Shown here in pieces: positions 31,302 to 40,307 of a stretch of 64,000 nt of DNA. This DNA comes from Nocardia pneumoniae NBRC 100136 (GTDB lineage Bacteria > Actinomycetota > Actinomycetes > Mycobacteriales > Mycobacteriaceae). Under the pieces are notes generated by a model. That model made no database searches, was not told where the DNA came from, and saw only the letters and a program-made list of their open reading frames with translations. Position 1 is the stretch's first letter, and each line of letters starts with the position of its first letter. Location: contig NZ_BAGF01000081.1 in assembly GCF_000308755.1 (NCBI RefSeq), forward strand, positions 45,539 to 109,538, read 5' to 3'. The position numbers were made by a program, and so were the translations under genes.

Positions 31302-31323
31302 CCTCCCGGTGGCCTCCGGGAGG
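31302..31323 (+). terminator. hairpin between M23 gene and CoA racemase gene
   Basis: CCTCCCGG (31302-31309) pairs perfectly with CCGGGAGG (31316-31323) around a 6-base loop, 44 bases after the M23 stop and 49 bases before the next start. It is probably the terminator of the M23 gene, or a leader hairpin of the racemase transcript if transcription begins near 31290. Confidence 0.5.
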
Positions 31324-31371
31324 ACGCACCGGCCGCCGGTGCGCTGGATCAACGACGAACCGAGGTTAGGC

Positions 31372-32469
31372 GTGAGCATTCCATCCACCGCCGGGCAGGG
31401 CCCGCTCGCGGGCATCAAGGTCATCGAGTTGGCCGGTATCGGCCCGGGTCCGCACGCGGCGCTGCTGCTGGCCGACCTGGGCGCCGACGTGGTGCGGGTG
31501 CAGCGCCCGGGTCAGCTCCCCGGCGGATTCGACCGGCCGCAGCTGCGCGGCCGGACCATTGTCGAGGCGGATCTCAAGGACCCGGCGGACATCGAGAAGG
31601 TGCTGCGGCTGATCGAGAAGGCGGACGTGCTGATCGAAGGCTTCCGCCCCGGCGTCACCGAGCGGATGGGCCTGGGCCCGGACGACGCGCTCGCCCGCAA
31701 CCCGCGCCTGGTCTACGGCCGGATGACCGGCTGGGGTCAGCAGGGACCGCTGGCCGACCGCGCCGGACACGACATCAACTACATCTCCATCACCGGCGTG
31801 CTGCACGCCATCGGCCGTAAGGGCGAACGCCCGGTCCCGCCGCTGAACATGGTGGGCGACTTCGGCGGCGGCTCGATGTTCCTGGTGTTCGGCGTCCTCG
31901 CCGCCTTGGTCGAGCGCCAGAACTCCGGCAAGGGACAGGTGATCGACGCGGCGATGGTCGATGGCGCCCTTGCCCTTTCGCACATGATCTGGGGCATGCG
32001 CGGCTCCGGCGCCTGGTCCGATGAGCGCGGGGTGAACCTGCTCGATACCGGGATGTCGTTCTACGACACCTACGAGACCTCCGACGGCAAATACATGGCG
32101 GTCGGCGCGATCGAACCGCAGTTCTACGCGCAACTGCTCGCCGGGCTGGGGATCGACCAGGAAGGACTGCCGTTCCAACTCGATCCGGCGGGTCAGGACA
32201 CGCTGAAAAAGCTCTTCGCCGAGCGCTTCCGGACCAAGACCCGCGACGAGTGGACGGAGATCTTCATCGGCACCGACGCGTGCGTCTCGCCGGTGCTCAC
32301 CTTCGAGGAGGCGACCACCAACGAGCACATCACGGCCCGCGGCTCGCTTCTGAAGCTGGACAACATCACCCAGCACGCCCCCGCGCCGCGCTTCTCGCGC
32401 ACTCCGAACGGGGTACCCACCCCGCCGCCGACCACGGCCACGCCGATCGAGTCGGTCTGGGCCGACTGA
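31372..32469 (+). CDS. mcr: alpha-methylacyl-CoA racemase
   Basis: CaiB/BaiF family III CoA-transferase-fold enzyme of 365 residues that interconverts (2R)- and (2S)-methylacyl-CoA, needed for beta-oxidation of branched chains such as sterol side chains. The racemase residues are in place: His133 in AGHDINYIS, Asp163 in NMVGDFGGGSM and Glu248 in VGAIEPQFYAQL, with GPGPHAALLLADLGADVVRVQRP at the CoA-binding N-terminus. Those residues separate racemases from true CoA transferases. The GTG at 31372 follows GAGG. It appears monocistronic. Confidence 0.93.
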   Translation: MSIPSTAGQGPLAGIKVIELAGIGPGPHAALLLADLGADVVRVQRPGQLPGGFDRPQLRGRTIVEADLKDPADIEKVLRLIEKADVLIEGFRPGVTERMGLGPDDALARNPRLVYGRMTGWGQQGPLADRAGHDINYISITGVLHAIGRKGERPVPPLNMVGDFGGGSMFLVFGVLAALVERQNSGKGQVIDAAMVDGALALSHMIWGMRGSGAWSDERGVNLLDTGMSFYDTYETSDGKYMAVGAIEPQFYAQLLAGLGIDQEGLPFQLDPAGQDTLKKLFAERFRTKTRDEWTEIFIGTDACVSPVLTFEEATTNEHITARGSLLKLDNITQHAPAPRFSRTPNGVPTPPPTTATPIESVWAD

Positions 32470-32843
32470 GCACCGAGGGCGGGGTGTCGCGCGGGACCGC
32501 ACGTGCGTGTCGCCGCGACCTCCCGCCCGGGTGGTTCAACATTGCAACAAACCAACCGGTTCGACAGTTCGGCATCGCACCTGCAATACTGTCCGCGAGC
32601 AGGCGGCTTTCGAGCGCAGCTGAATTCCCTCCGGCGCCATCCGGTTCGCTCCTTGACCGCACGCTCGAACTGGAGGCCTCGACGCCGTGCGGCCTTCCGC
32701 ACGCCGTCCGAGCATGACGTGGGCCGGCTCCGAGGGGTGGCCGGGCGGTCGTGCCCGGCGGCGCTCGGAAGGGTAGTACCGCCGGCTCAGGCCCTCCCTC
32801 AATCGGGGCGCAGGTGAATCATCCTCGCTTGTGCGAAATCGGT
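32470..32843. other. intergenic region between convergent genes, no gene recognised
   Basis: This 374-base gap separates the convergent racemase and MocR genes. Frames crossing it are short and lack family resemblance. A hairpin at 32740-32759 (GCCGGGC, 6-base loop, GCCCGGC) may end one or both transcripts. The middle (32530-32600) is relatively AT-rich, with repeated AAC words, and could hold an unrecognised promoter or small RNA. Confidence 0.45.
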
Positions 32844-34349
32844 TCAGTAGCAGGTCAGCGGCGTCAACGGATCGGCGGCGCGCGGCGTCAGCGCCTGGTA
32901 GGCGGACGCGATCGCCTTGACCGCCAACCGCAAGTCGGATTCCCGGTGGGTGAACGGCAGTCGCAGGAAACGTTCGAACGCGCCCTGCACGCCGAATCGC
33001 GGCCCGGCCGCGAGCAATACGCCGTGATTCGGCGCGGTGGCGGCCAGCGCCGTCGACACCGAAGTGGGCAGCTGCACCCACACCGACATGCCTCCCGCGC
33101 CGACGGTGACGCGCCAATCCGGCAACTCTTCGGCGAGCGCGTCGAGCAGAGCGGCGCGCTGCGAACGCAAGTGGTCCCGACGACGGTCGAGGATGGTGTC
33201 GGCGTGCTCGAGCAGGTGCACGGTGGCCAGCTGGTCCATCACGGGCGTGCCGAGGTCGACGGTGGAACGGATGCCGAGCAGTTTGGTGATCAGCGCCTGG
33301 TTGGTGCGAATCCAGCCGACGCGCAGACCGCCCCAGAACGATTTCGAGGCCGAGCCGATCGTGACGATCTCGGCGCCTTTCGCGAAACTCGCGACCGGAG
33401 GCGGCGGGGCGGCGTCGCCGAGTCCCAGATCCGCCATGGATTCGTCGATCACCACGGTCATCCTGGTTTCCCGTGCGATGGCGGCCAGTTCGGCGCGGCC
33501 GTCGGCGTCGAGCAGCAGCCCGGTCGGGTTGTTGTAATCCGGCACCAGATAGGCCAGGCTGGCCGCGGTTTGCCGTGCCGCGCTGCGGATTCCGTCGAGA
33601 TCCCAGCCGCCCGCCGGATCGTCCGGGCGCAGCGGCACCGGCACCGGACGGGCGCCGACATCGCGGATGGCCTCGATGGCGTTCGGATAGGTCGGGTGGT
33701 CGATGAGCACGCGGGCGGCGGGCGCGGTGAGCACGTTGAGCAGCAGGCGCATGCCGTGCTGGGCGCCGAGGGTGACCAAGATCTGGTCCGGCTCGGTCGG
33801 CAGGCCGCGCGCGCTGTAGCGGCGGGCGATCGCCTCGCGCAGCGCGAGCACACCGACCGGGTCCATGCCGTGCGTGCCGAGATAGGGCGGAATGCCTTCC
33901 AAGGCAGCGGAATACGCGTCCTGCATCTCCAGCGGGGCAGCCATGGCGGCGTAGGTCATGTCGATCGTGGGCAACTCGGGCGAGCCCATCATGGCCAGAA
34001 TGCTCCTGGCCGGCTTGATGCCATCGTGCTGCACGTCGCGGGGTAACGCCACGGTGCTGCGCGAGCCCTGCCGGCTGATCAGGTAGCCGTGCTCGCGCAG
34101 CAGCGCGTAGGTGGACGTGATGGTGGTCCGGCTGACGCCGAGCGTGGCGGCGAGGTCGCGTTCGCTGGGCAGCGCGACGCCGAGCGGGGCGCGGCCATCG
34201 TGGATCAGCAGCCGGATGCCTTCGGCGAGGGCCAGATATGCCGGACGGGTGGACCGCCGTCCGGCGGAGTCCGGCTCGCCGTCGTGCACGTTCCGCCAGC
34301 TGCCCAGATCACGAGCCAGGCTGCCCGCGCCGATCACTCTCGTTGCCAT
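32844..34349 (-). CDS. MocR-type regulator (GntR winged helix fused to PLP aminotransferase fold)
   Basis: Transcription factor of 501 residues. Residues about 38-105 are a GntR winged helix (LAEGIRLLIHDGRAPLGVALPSERDLAATLGVSRTTITSTYALLREHGYL). The rest is a fold-type I aminotransferase domain used as sensor: VPDYNNPTG contacts PLP and the Schiff-base Lys lies in IGSASKSFWGGLRVGW. It resembles YczR-like MocR proteins, but no YczE-type membrane gene is adjacent. Divergent from a small membrane protein gene; the gap holds ATTGG direct repeats of the kind bound by MocR proteins. Confidence 0.92.
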   Translation of the reverse strand: MATRVIGAGSLARDLGSWRNVHDGEPDSAGRRSTRPAYLALAEGIRLLIHDGRAPLGVALPSERDLAATLGVSRTTITSTYALLREHGYLISRQGSRSTVALPRDVQHDGIKPARSILAMMGSPELPTIDMTYAAMAAPLEMQDAYSAALEGIPPYLGTHGMDPVGVLALREAIARRYSARGLPTEPDQILVTLGAQHGMRLLLNVLTAPAARVLIDHPTYPNAIEAIRDVGARPVPVPLRPDDPAGGWDLDGIRSAARQTAASLAYLVPDYNNPTGLLLDADGRAELAAIARETRMTVVIDESMADLGLGDAAPPPPVASFAKGAEIVTIGSASKSFWGGLRVGWIRTNQALITKLLGIRSTVDLGTPVMDQLATVHLLEHADTILDRRRDHLRSQRAALLDALAEELPDWRVTVGAGGMSVWVQLPTSVSTALAATAPNHGVLLAAGPRFGVQGAFERFLRLPFTHRESDLRLAVKAIASAYQALTPRAADPLTPLTCY

Positions 34350-34367
34350 GCGGTCCAGTATCGGCTG

Positions 34368-34383
34368 ATTGGATATTTATTGG
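34368..34383. promoter_or_regulatory. ATTGG direct repeats in the MocR divergent promoter
   Basis: Two ATTGG words on the plus strand, 34368-34372 and 34379-34383, start 11 bases apart, about one helical turn, in an AT-rich patch between the divergent starts at 34349 and 34412. MocR proteins often bind direct repeats spaced by a turn. The match is short, so this is tentative. Confidence 0.4.
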
Positions 34384-34411
34384 CAAGGCCAGTCGAGCGC
34401 ACTCTGGCGGA

Positions 34412-34651
34412 ATGAACGCCCTCGCCACCTTGTTCCTTGTGGCCGTTTTCGGCTATTCGATCTATCACTATGCCCCGAAACGCGACGAGCGCGCCTTCCG
34501 CCTCGAACGCTTCCACCCGGGCACACCGATGTCGGACTGGACCCTCTCGTACTACGAGGAGCAGCGGCGATACTCCGACCTCGCGGCGATCTACAGTCGC
34601 GGAGATCTGCCGGATCCGGACTGGCCCGTAACGGAGAAGCCGCGCGTGTGA
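34412..34651 (+). CDS. small single-pass membrane protein
   Basis: Protein of 79 residues: one N-terminal membrane span (LATLFLVAVFGYSIYHYAP) followed by a charged cytoplasmic or external tail with FHPGTPMSDWTLSYYEEQRRYSDLAAIYSRGDLPDPDWP. The high Trp/Tyr content and sustained reading suggest it is real. I do not recognise the family. It is divergent from the MocR regulator and may be its target. The ATG at 34412 follows GGCGG. Confidence 0.6.
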   Translation: MNALATLFLVAVFGYSIYHYAPKRDERAFRLERFHPGTPMSDWTLSYYEEQRRYSDLAAIYSRGDLPDPDWPVTEKPRV

Positions 34652-34759
34652 GCGGCAGACGCCTCGGACCACCGGATCACGGACGCAAATCTCAGGCCAG
34701 TTCCACATAACTGGACTGTTCGTTTCGGACTTGTCGGTCCTCGGGTGCAGACTTGGCTC

Positions 34760-35407
34760 ATGAGTGACGCCACGCGCCTCGCCTCCGCGGCCGTTCGCCC
34801 GGCAGGCGAGGTCACCGGCTCCGCCGCGGAGCCCGCGGCCTCGAGCCGTCCGGCCGTGCCAGTCGCTGCTGCGCTGTTCGATACCGCGATCGGCTGCTGC
34901 GCGATCGCGTGGAGCGGCGAAGGGGTGATCCGTTTCCAGCTCCCCGAGGCGAGCCCGGCAGCCACCCGCGCGCGCATCACCCGCCGCCGCGCCGGATACC
35001 CGGGCGAGGAGATCCGCGAAGAAGCGCCCACCGGCCCCATCGCCGAGGCCATCGCGGGCATCCGCGCCCACCTCGCGGGAGCACTCGACGACTTGCGCTG
35101 GATCCAGGTGGATACCACCGGAATTCCCGCGTTCCACCGCGCCGTCTACACCGTGACCCGCGCCATCGATCCCGGCCACACCCTCAGTTACGGCCAGGTC
35201 GCCGAGCGCGTCGGCGCACCCGGCGCCGCCCAGGCCGTCGGACAAGCCCTCGGCCGCAACCCGATCCCGCTGATCATCCCGTGCCATCGCGTGCTCGCGT
35301 CCGACCATGCGCTGCACGGATTCTCCGCCCCGGGCGGAATCGACACCAAGCAGCGGCTTTTGACCATCGAGCGCACACCGGGATTCGGCGAGCCCACCCT
35401 GTTCTGA
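34760..35407 (+). CDS. ogt: methylated-DNA-protein-cysteine methyltransferase
   Basis: Suicide repair protein of 215 residues that moves alkyl groups from O6-alkylguanine in DNA to its own Cys. The active site is IPLIIPCHRVLASD; DNA-binding helix YGQVAERVGAPGAAQAVGQALGRNP and C-terminal LHGFSAPGGIDTKQRLLTIE are typical. The first 40 residues are Ala-rich and not conserved, so a later start is possible. The ATG at 34760 opens MSDATRLA; no strong ribosome-binding site is visible. Confidence 0.93.
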   Translation: MSDATRLASAAVRPAGEVTGSAAEPAASSRPAVPVAAALFDTAIGCCAIAWSGEGVIRFQLPEASPAATRARITRRRAGYPGEEIREEAPTGPIAEAIAGIRAHLAGALDDLRWIQVDTTGIPAFHRAVYTVTRAIDPGHTLSYGQVAERVGAPGAAQAVGQALGRNPIPLIIPCHRVLASDHALHGFSAPGGIDTKQRLLTIERTPGFGEPTLF

Positions 35408-35809
35408 GCCTGGAATCGGCGGGTCCGGCTGGCCGAACAGCACGCACCGACCGTGCTGGATCAGGACCAGCCTGGTAGCGGCCGACAACACGGACTCGCC
35501 GGGCGACTACGAGGCCGACCGTGGTGTGCGCGACTCCATGCGCGGTGAACCGCGGCGCCCAGGACTGGTCCGCGGTCGGCGCTTCGCCCCTCGTCATCGC
35601 GCGGGCGGCAAGAGCGAGGCGCGGCTCCCGCGAGGGCGGCCGGGCCGTCGCCACGGTTGTCCCCGATGCTGCCCAAGAGGTCCCCACGCTCGGCCACAAT
35701 CCGAACGTCGGCCTGCTGGCGCCGGTCGCGGTCGCCTTGCTGACCTGCGCCGAGCCGCCAGCACGGCTCGCTCCCGGAGGCTGGGAAGCACGAACGCGGC
35801 GTCGCCGAT
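35408..35809. other. gap without a recognisable gene, possibly decayed coding DNA
   Basis: Four hundred bases between the methyltransferase and the lipoprotein genes. Open stretches exist in several frames (for example plus strand 35521-35856 with a hydrophobic GLLAPVAVALLTC patch), but none has a good start, a ribosome-binding site or family resemblance. It may be the relic of a gene lost by frameshifts. Confidence 0.4.
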
Positions 35810-36091
35810 TCAGTCGATCGGGTGTTCGCGGTAGAAATCGCAGGCTTCACCGGTGATGTAGCCGTCCATGCAGCCGAAGTACGTCTGGATGCACACGTTC
35901 GTCGAGCAACCGAGTTCGATCAGCTTGTCCCTGATCCTGGTGTAGCGCTCCTGAGGAGTCTCCGACTTCGACGGCGCCACCGTCGCCGAGGGGTGCGCCG
36001 AGCTGGTCGCCGGGCCGGGCTGACCGTCCGAGCACCCGCCTACCAAGGCCACCCCGGCCGCTAGGACACACGCCACGATGGTTGATCGCAC
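35810..36091 (-). CDS. small putative lipoprotein
   Basis: Protein of 93 residues. The signal peptide VACVLAAGVALVGGC ends in a lipobox with Cys20. A Ser/Pro/Thr linker follows, then a small domain with four Cys (GCSTNVCIQTYFGCMDGYITGEACDFY) that could form two disulfides. I do not recognise a family. Its GTG start lies six bases after the stop of the large LuxR-type regulator gene, so it is the second gene of that transcript. It may be an envelope partner or reporter of the regulator's signal. Confidence 0.7.
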   Translation of the reverse strand: MRSTIVACVLAAGVALVGGCSDGQPGPATSSAHPSATVAPSKSETPQERYTRIRDKLIELGCSTNVCIQTYFGCMDGYITGEACDFYREHPID

Positions 36092-36097
36092 GGTAGC

Positions 36098-38701
36098 TCA
36101 CCCGCTCCCGGATTCGCCGCGCATCAGTGCGCCGAGTGACTCGCGGTCGGTGACGTCCATCTTGATGCAGGCACGGTAGAGGTGGCCCTCCACCGTGCGT
36201 ACCGAGACGGTGAGACGGTCGGCGATCTGCCGGTTGGACAAGCCCGCCGCCACCAGGTTCGCGATCTCGCGTTCCCGCGCGGTCAGCGGCAAAGGCTGCG
36301 CGGCCTGCCGCAAGGCGGGAGTGCTCGCTCCGCCGCAGGCGGCGGCCAGTCGATTGGCCATAGCGGCGGACTCCAGCAGCCTGCGCCGGTCCCCGGCCCG
36401 CTCGTGTGCCGACGCGGCCTGTGCCGCGGCGTCGGCGGCCGACAGCATCGCGCCGATCCGCTCGAATTCGGCCGCGGCGGCGTCGAGTCCGGGACCGTCG
36501 TGGGCGGCCAGCGCCACCGCGTGCCGCGCCTGCGCCTGCACCAGGCGCCCTTCCACCCGAGCGGCCAGGTCGGCCAGTCGTCCCGCCACGGAGTGGTCGC
36601 CGAAGCGGGCCGCCGTGTGCAGGGCGATGGCCTCGATCGCGTGCTGATGCGCTTGAGCCGCCGCGTCGGCGGCGCCCACCGCGATCCGGATGGCCGGAGA
36701 GACGGTGCCTTCGGCCGCGGCCAGCCAGGCGCGGGCGACTTCCAATTGCGGCTCGTAGACCGCGCTGTGGCGGCCGCCGCGCGCGGTCGCGTGGGCGATC
36801 GACTCGGCGGCCTCGGTGGCGCGGCCGAGCGCCGAATACGCTTCCGCCAGCCGGATTCGCGCGGGGAACATCCAGGCGGCGGCCCCCTCGGCGGCCAGTG
36901 CGGCCAGCGCCTGTTCCAGATGCTCGATGCCGTCGTTGAACCGGCCCTGCGCCACGTCGACGGTGCCCTGAAGGATCTTCGACATACCCCAGGCCAGGTA
37001 CTGGCCGGGCGAGGAGTAACCGAAATACGCTGCCGCGCAACGGCGTGCGGCCTCCAGGTCGCCGGTGAAAGTCAGCGCGAGCACCTCGGCGTGCGTCGAC
37101 ATGAAGCGGTTGAGCCCGTCGATGTGCTCCTCCACCTCGTGCCCGCGTGCCGCGTACTGTCTGGCCGCTTCGCCCTTGCCCATCAACGCCAAGGCCAAGC
37201 CGCCGCCGAACGAGGCCCACCACACCGCCCACGGCGGCGCGTCCTTCGTGGACATGACCGTCTCGGCCTCGGCGACCGCCTTATCGATGTTGTTCTCGTT
37301 GACCCAGCTGGCCGACGCGAGACCGGTGAAGATGGCCGCGATCTTCGGATGCCGCACCTTCCCGCGCACCAGCGTAAGCACCTCGTCGGCGCGGTCGGCA
37401 TCGCCCATGGCCCACAACAGGTTCGCCACCCTGGTACTGCCCCAGCGCGCGAGCTGCACCTCGTCGAGCTGATCGGGGTCGAAGCTGGCCAGCGTGCGTT
37501 CGGCCTCGATCCGGTGGCCCTGCCACAGCAGGGCGCGCGCCAGCAGGTCGGCGGCCTCCACGCCGCCGCGTCGTTCCACCGCGGCCCGCGCGAAGCGTTC
37601 GCCCAGCGGCAGATTCGCCAATCCGATCGCGTCGGCGGCGGCCGCCTCGAACAATTCCAGATCCGCGGATTTATCGCTGTCCAAGGCCAATTCGGCCAAG
37701 CGGATCCGGTCGGCCGCGGATTTGATCGGACGTTCCTTCAGCGAGGAATACAGGCGGCCGCGCAAGCGCCGCGCGGAGGCGATGCCGAGCCGTCGCCGGA
37801 TCACCTCACCGAACAGCGGGTGGTTGTAGCGCACGCTCAGCTCTTGCGTATTCTCCACCACCTTGATCACGCCACGGGTTTCGGCGGCTTCCACCGCGTC
37901 CTCACCGGCCAATTCGGCGAGCACGTCCAGATCGATCGGCTCGCAGAAGGTCAGCAGTTCCAGCACCCGCAGCACCGACTCCGGCAGCTGCTCGACCCGG
38001 TCCTCGAGCAGCGCGGCGAGTTCCGAGGTCACCGCGGCACGCCCCCGCAGCTGCCAAACGCCGTTGACCTGGCGCAACGTGCCCGCCTCCAGCGCGCCCT
38101 CGACCAAATGCCGGAGGAACAGCGCGTTTCCGGCGGAGGACTCCCACATCAGATTGGCGGTGAACCCCTCCAGCTGCCCGCCGAGCATCGACTCCACCAG
38201 CTCCACGCTCTGACGCTGGGTGAACGGGCGCAGGTCGATGCGCGTCAGGTGCCCGTCTTTCCACAGCGAGGTGATCGCGTCCGGCACCGGGACCCCGCTG
38301 CGGACGGTGACCACGATGTGCGCGGCTTTGTCGATGGCCAGCTGGAGCAGCAGGGTGGCGGAGAGCTGGTCGAGCAGGTGCGCGTCGTCCACACCGATCA
38401 CGGTGTGCCCGTCGGCGAGCAGCGCCTCGCGCGCCGCCGACATGAACGTGACCGGATCGTGCGCCGTATAGACCCCGACCATGTGCGCGAATACGCCCAG
38501 CGGAATGCTGCGCGCCGACTCGGTGCCCGCCACCCAGCGGATATTGCCGCCGATCGCGGCGGTGGCGTGCCGGGCCAAGGTGGTCTTGCCGACTCCGGCA
38601 TCGCCGGTGAGGACCACCCCGACGTGCTCCGGACCGGTCAGCGCCGCGCGGATCGCCTCGAATTCGCTTTCGCGCTCGATCATCGGCCAGTTCCGAGCCA
38701 T
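36098..38701 (-). CDS. large ATP-binding LuxR-family (LAL-type) regulator
   Basis: Transcription factor of 867 residues. An N-terminal STAND-type ATPase carries Walker A VVLTGDAGVGKTTLARH (about residue 30) and Walker B TVIGVDDAHLLDQL. A long helical TPR-like region (about 300-790) follows. A LuxR helix-turn-helix ends the protein: LTAREREIANLVAAGLSNRQIADRLTVSVRTVEGHLYRACIKMDVTDRESLGALM. LAL proteins act as ligand-activated switches for sugar or secondary metabolism genes; the ligand is unknown here. TAAAGT lies six bases before the ATG, suggesting a leaderless mRNA. It is followed by a small lipoprotein gene. Confidence 0.92.
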   Translation of the reverse strand: MARNWPMIERESEFEAIRAALTGPEHVGVVLTGDAGVGKTTLARHATAAIGGNIRWVAGTESARSIPLGVFAHMVGVYTAHDPVTFMSAAREALLADGHTVIGVDDAHLLDQLSATLLLQLAIDKAAHIVVTVRSGVPVPDAITSLWKDGHLTRIDLRPFTQRQSVELVESMLGGQLEGFTANLMWESSAGNALFLRHLVEGALEAGTLRQVNGVWQLRGRAAVTSELAALLEDRVEQLPESVLRVLELLTFCEPIDLDVLAELAGEDAVEAAETRGVIKVVENTQELSVRYNHPLFGEVIRRRLGIASARRLRGRLYSSLKERPIKSAADRIRLAELALDSDKSADLELFEAAAADAIGLANLPLGERFARAAVERRGGVEAADLLARALLWQGHRIEAERTLASFDPDQLDEVQLARWGSTRVANLLWAMGDADRADEVLTLVRGKVRHPKIAAIFTGLASASWVNENNIDKAVAEAETVMSTKDAPPWAVWWASFGGGLALALMGKGEAARQYAARGHEVEEHIDGLNRFMSTHAEVLALTFTGDLEAARRCAAAYFGYSSPGQYLAWGMSKILQGTVDVAQGRFNDGIEHLEQALAALAAEGAAAWMFPARIRLAEAYSALGRATEAAESIAHATARGGRHSAVYEPQLEVARAWLAAAEGTVSPAIRIAVGAADAAAQAHQHAIEAIALHTAARFGDHSVAGRLADLAARVEGRLVQAQARHAVALAAHDGPGLDAAAAEFERIGAMLSAADAAAQAASAHERAGDRRRLLESAAMANRLAAACGGASTPALRQAAQPLPLTAREREIANLVAAGLSNRQIADRLTVSVRTVEGHLYRACIKMDVTDRESLGALMRGESGSG

Positions 38702-38734
38702 GCTCTAACTTTAGAGCTTGAACGATCATGATCG
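38702..38734. promoter_or_regulatory. two palindromes at the LAL regulator start
   Basis: GCTCTAA-CT-TTAGAGC (38702-38717) abuts the start codon at 38701 and includes the minus-strand TAAAGT box (38713-38708). A second, perfect 12-base palindrome CGATCATGATCG lies at 38723-38734. Together they look like an operator overlapping the promoter, perhaps for autoregulation. Confidence 0.55.
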
Positions 38735-38817
38735 AAGCCGAGCGGGCCCGATAACCATGGTGAATTTGTGGTGAACCCCGCCGAATTTGCGCTCACCGCG
38801 CGGAATTCGAACCGGTT

Positions 38818-40107
38818 CTAGCCGAGGACGTCGTGCCGGACGATGGTCTGGTCCCGGCCCGGTCCCACGCCGATGCAGGAAATCCGGGCGCCGGACAGCT
38901 CCTCCAGCCGCAACACGTACGCCTGCGCGTTGGCGGGCAGTTCGTCGAAGCTTCGCGCGCCGGAGATGTCCTCCCACCAACCGGGCATTTCCTCGTAAAT
39001 CGGCTTCGCGTGATGGAATTCGGTCTGCGTGGTCGGCATCTGCTCGACCCGCTCGCCGTCGACCTCGTAGGCCACGCAGATCGGCACCGTCTCCAGACTG
39101 GAGAGAACGTCCAGTTTGGTGAGGAAGTAATCGGTGATGCCGTTGACCCGCGTGGCGTAGCGGGCGATCACCGCGTCGAACCAGCCGCAGCGCCGGGCGC
39201 GGCCGGTGGTGACGCCGACTTCACCGCCGGTCTTGGCCAGGTAGGCGCCGGACTCGTCGAACAGCTCGGTCGGGAACGGCCCGGAACCGACCCGGGTGGT
39301 GTAGCACTTCAGGATGCCGAGCACCGTATTGATCTTGTTCGGCCCGATGCCCGCGCCAACCGCCGCGCCGCCCGAGGTCGGGTTCGACGAGGTGACATAC
39401 GGGTAGGTGCCGTGGTCCACGTCCAGCAGGGTGCCCTGCGAACCCTCCAGCAGCACGGTCTCGCCCCGCTCCAGCGCCAGATTCAGCTTCAGCCGGGTAT
39501 CGGCGATCCGGTGCTTGAAGCTGTCGGCCTGCTCGAGCACCTCGTCCACCACCTGCTGCGGGTCCAGCGCGCGGCGGTTGTAGATCTTGACCAGCACCTG
39601 GTTCTTGAACTCGAGCGCGGCCTCGACCTTCTGGGTGAGGATCTTCTCGTCGAGCACATCCGCGACCCGCACCCCCACACGGGCGACTTTGTCCTGGTAG
39701 CACGGGCCGATACCGCGTCCGGTGGTACCGATCTTCTTGTTGCCGAGGAAGCGTTCGGTGACCTTATCGATGGCCACGTGGTACGGCATGATCAGGTGCG
39801 CGTCGGCCGAGAGCAGCAGGCCGGAGGTGTCGACGCCACGGTCTTCCAGCCCGGCCAGCTCGGCGAGCAGCACGCCGGGATCGACGACGACGCCGTTGCC
39901 GATGACATTCGTCACGCCCGGGGTGAGGATGCCGGAGGGGATCAGGTGCAGCGCGAAATTGTCGCCGTTGGGCAGCACCACGGTGTGACCCGCGTTGTTG
40001 CCGCCTTGGTAGCGGACCACCCAGTGCACCCGGCCGCCGAGCAGATCGGTTGCTTTGCCCTTCCCCTCGTCGCCCCACTGGGCGCCGATCAGGACGATTG
40101 CCGGCAT
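38818..40107 (-). CDS. purA: adenylosuccinate synthetase PurA
   Basis: Enzyme of 429 residues converting IMP, aspartate and GTP to adenylosuccinate, the first step to AMP. The N-terminal P-loop-like IGAQWGDEGKGKATDLLG, NNAGHTVV, GTTGRGIGPCYQDKVARVGVRVADV, EGSQGTLLDVDHGTYPYVTSSNPTSGG and GVTTGRARRCGWFD are diagnostic. The ATG at 40107 follows TAGGAGAA. An inverted repeat lies 27 bases upstream. Divergent from the Rv0358-like gene, the arrangement known in mycobacteria. Confidence 0.97.
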   Translation of the reverse strand: MPAIVLIGAQWGDEGKGKATDLLGGRVHWVVRYQGGNNAGHTVVLPNGDNFALHLIPSGILTPGVTNVIGNGVVVDPGVLLAELAGLEDRGVDTSGLLLSADAHLIMPYHVAIDKVTERFLGNKKIGTTGRGIGPCYQDKVARVGVRVADVLDEKILTQKVEAALEFKNQVLVKIYNRRALDPQQVVDEVLEQADSFKHRIADTRLKLNLALERGETVLLEGSQGTLLDVDHGTYPYVTSSNPTSGGAAVGAGIGPNKINTVLGILKCYTTRVGSGPFPTELFDESGAYLAKTGGEVGVTTGRARRCGWFDAVIARYATRVNGITDYFLTKLDVLSSLETVPICVAYEVDGERVEQMPTTQTEFHHAKPIYEEMPGWWEDISGARSFDELPANAQAYVLRLEELSGARISCIGVGPGRDQTIVRHDVLG

Positions 40108-40133
40108 GGTCGTGTTCTCCTACGGTTCGACAG

Positions 40134-40151
40134 GCAACACGGACGTGTTGC
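40134..40151. promoter_or_regulatory. inverted repeat upstream of purA
   Basis: GCAACAC (40134-40140) and GTGTTGC (40145-40151) are perfect reverse complements around GGAC, 27 bases upstream of the purA start. It may be an operator or a short leader hairpin in the purA mRNA. No known purine-regulator motif was recognised. Confidence 0.5.
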
Positions 40152-40281
40152 AGCTACCTGCCGTACTGAGGCGGTGGCCGGAAGCACAGTCTAGCCGACC
40201 CGTCCCAGGCGGCATCGCGTCGGATCTCGTCGTAGGCTCGACACCCGTGTGGTCACGGCCGGGCAGGGCTATGGTTGCACG

Positions 40282-40307
40282 GCACGCCGCGCGGCAGCGC
40301 GGCGTGC
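40282..40307 (+). promoter_or_regulatory. strong hairpin in the leader of the Rv0358-like gene
   Basis: GCACGCCGCGC (40282-40292) and GCGCGGCGTGC (40297-40307) pair perfectly over 11 bases around GGCA. It lies about 80 bases before the TTG at 40390, in the 282-base gap between divergent genes. No T-run follows. It could be an attenuator or mRNA-stabilising leader hairpin. Confidence 0.5.

Noticed and set aside
35461..35850. Minus-strand frame of 129 codons as a gene
   Set aside because: No ribosome-binding site, no domain, and it runs into the start of the lipoprotein's 3' end; more likely chance or remnant.
36182..38731. Long antisense open frame of 849 codons opposite the LAL regulator
   Set aside because: Composition is Arg/His/Gly/Gln-rich without domains, and the opposite strand encodes a well-supported regulator; this is a typical high-GC shadow frame.
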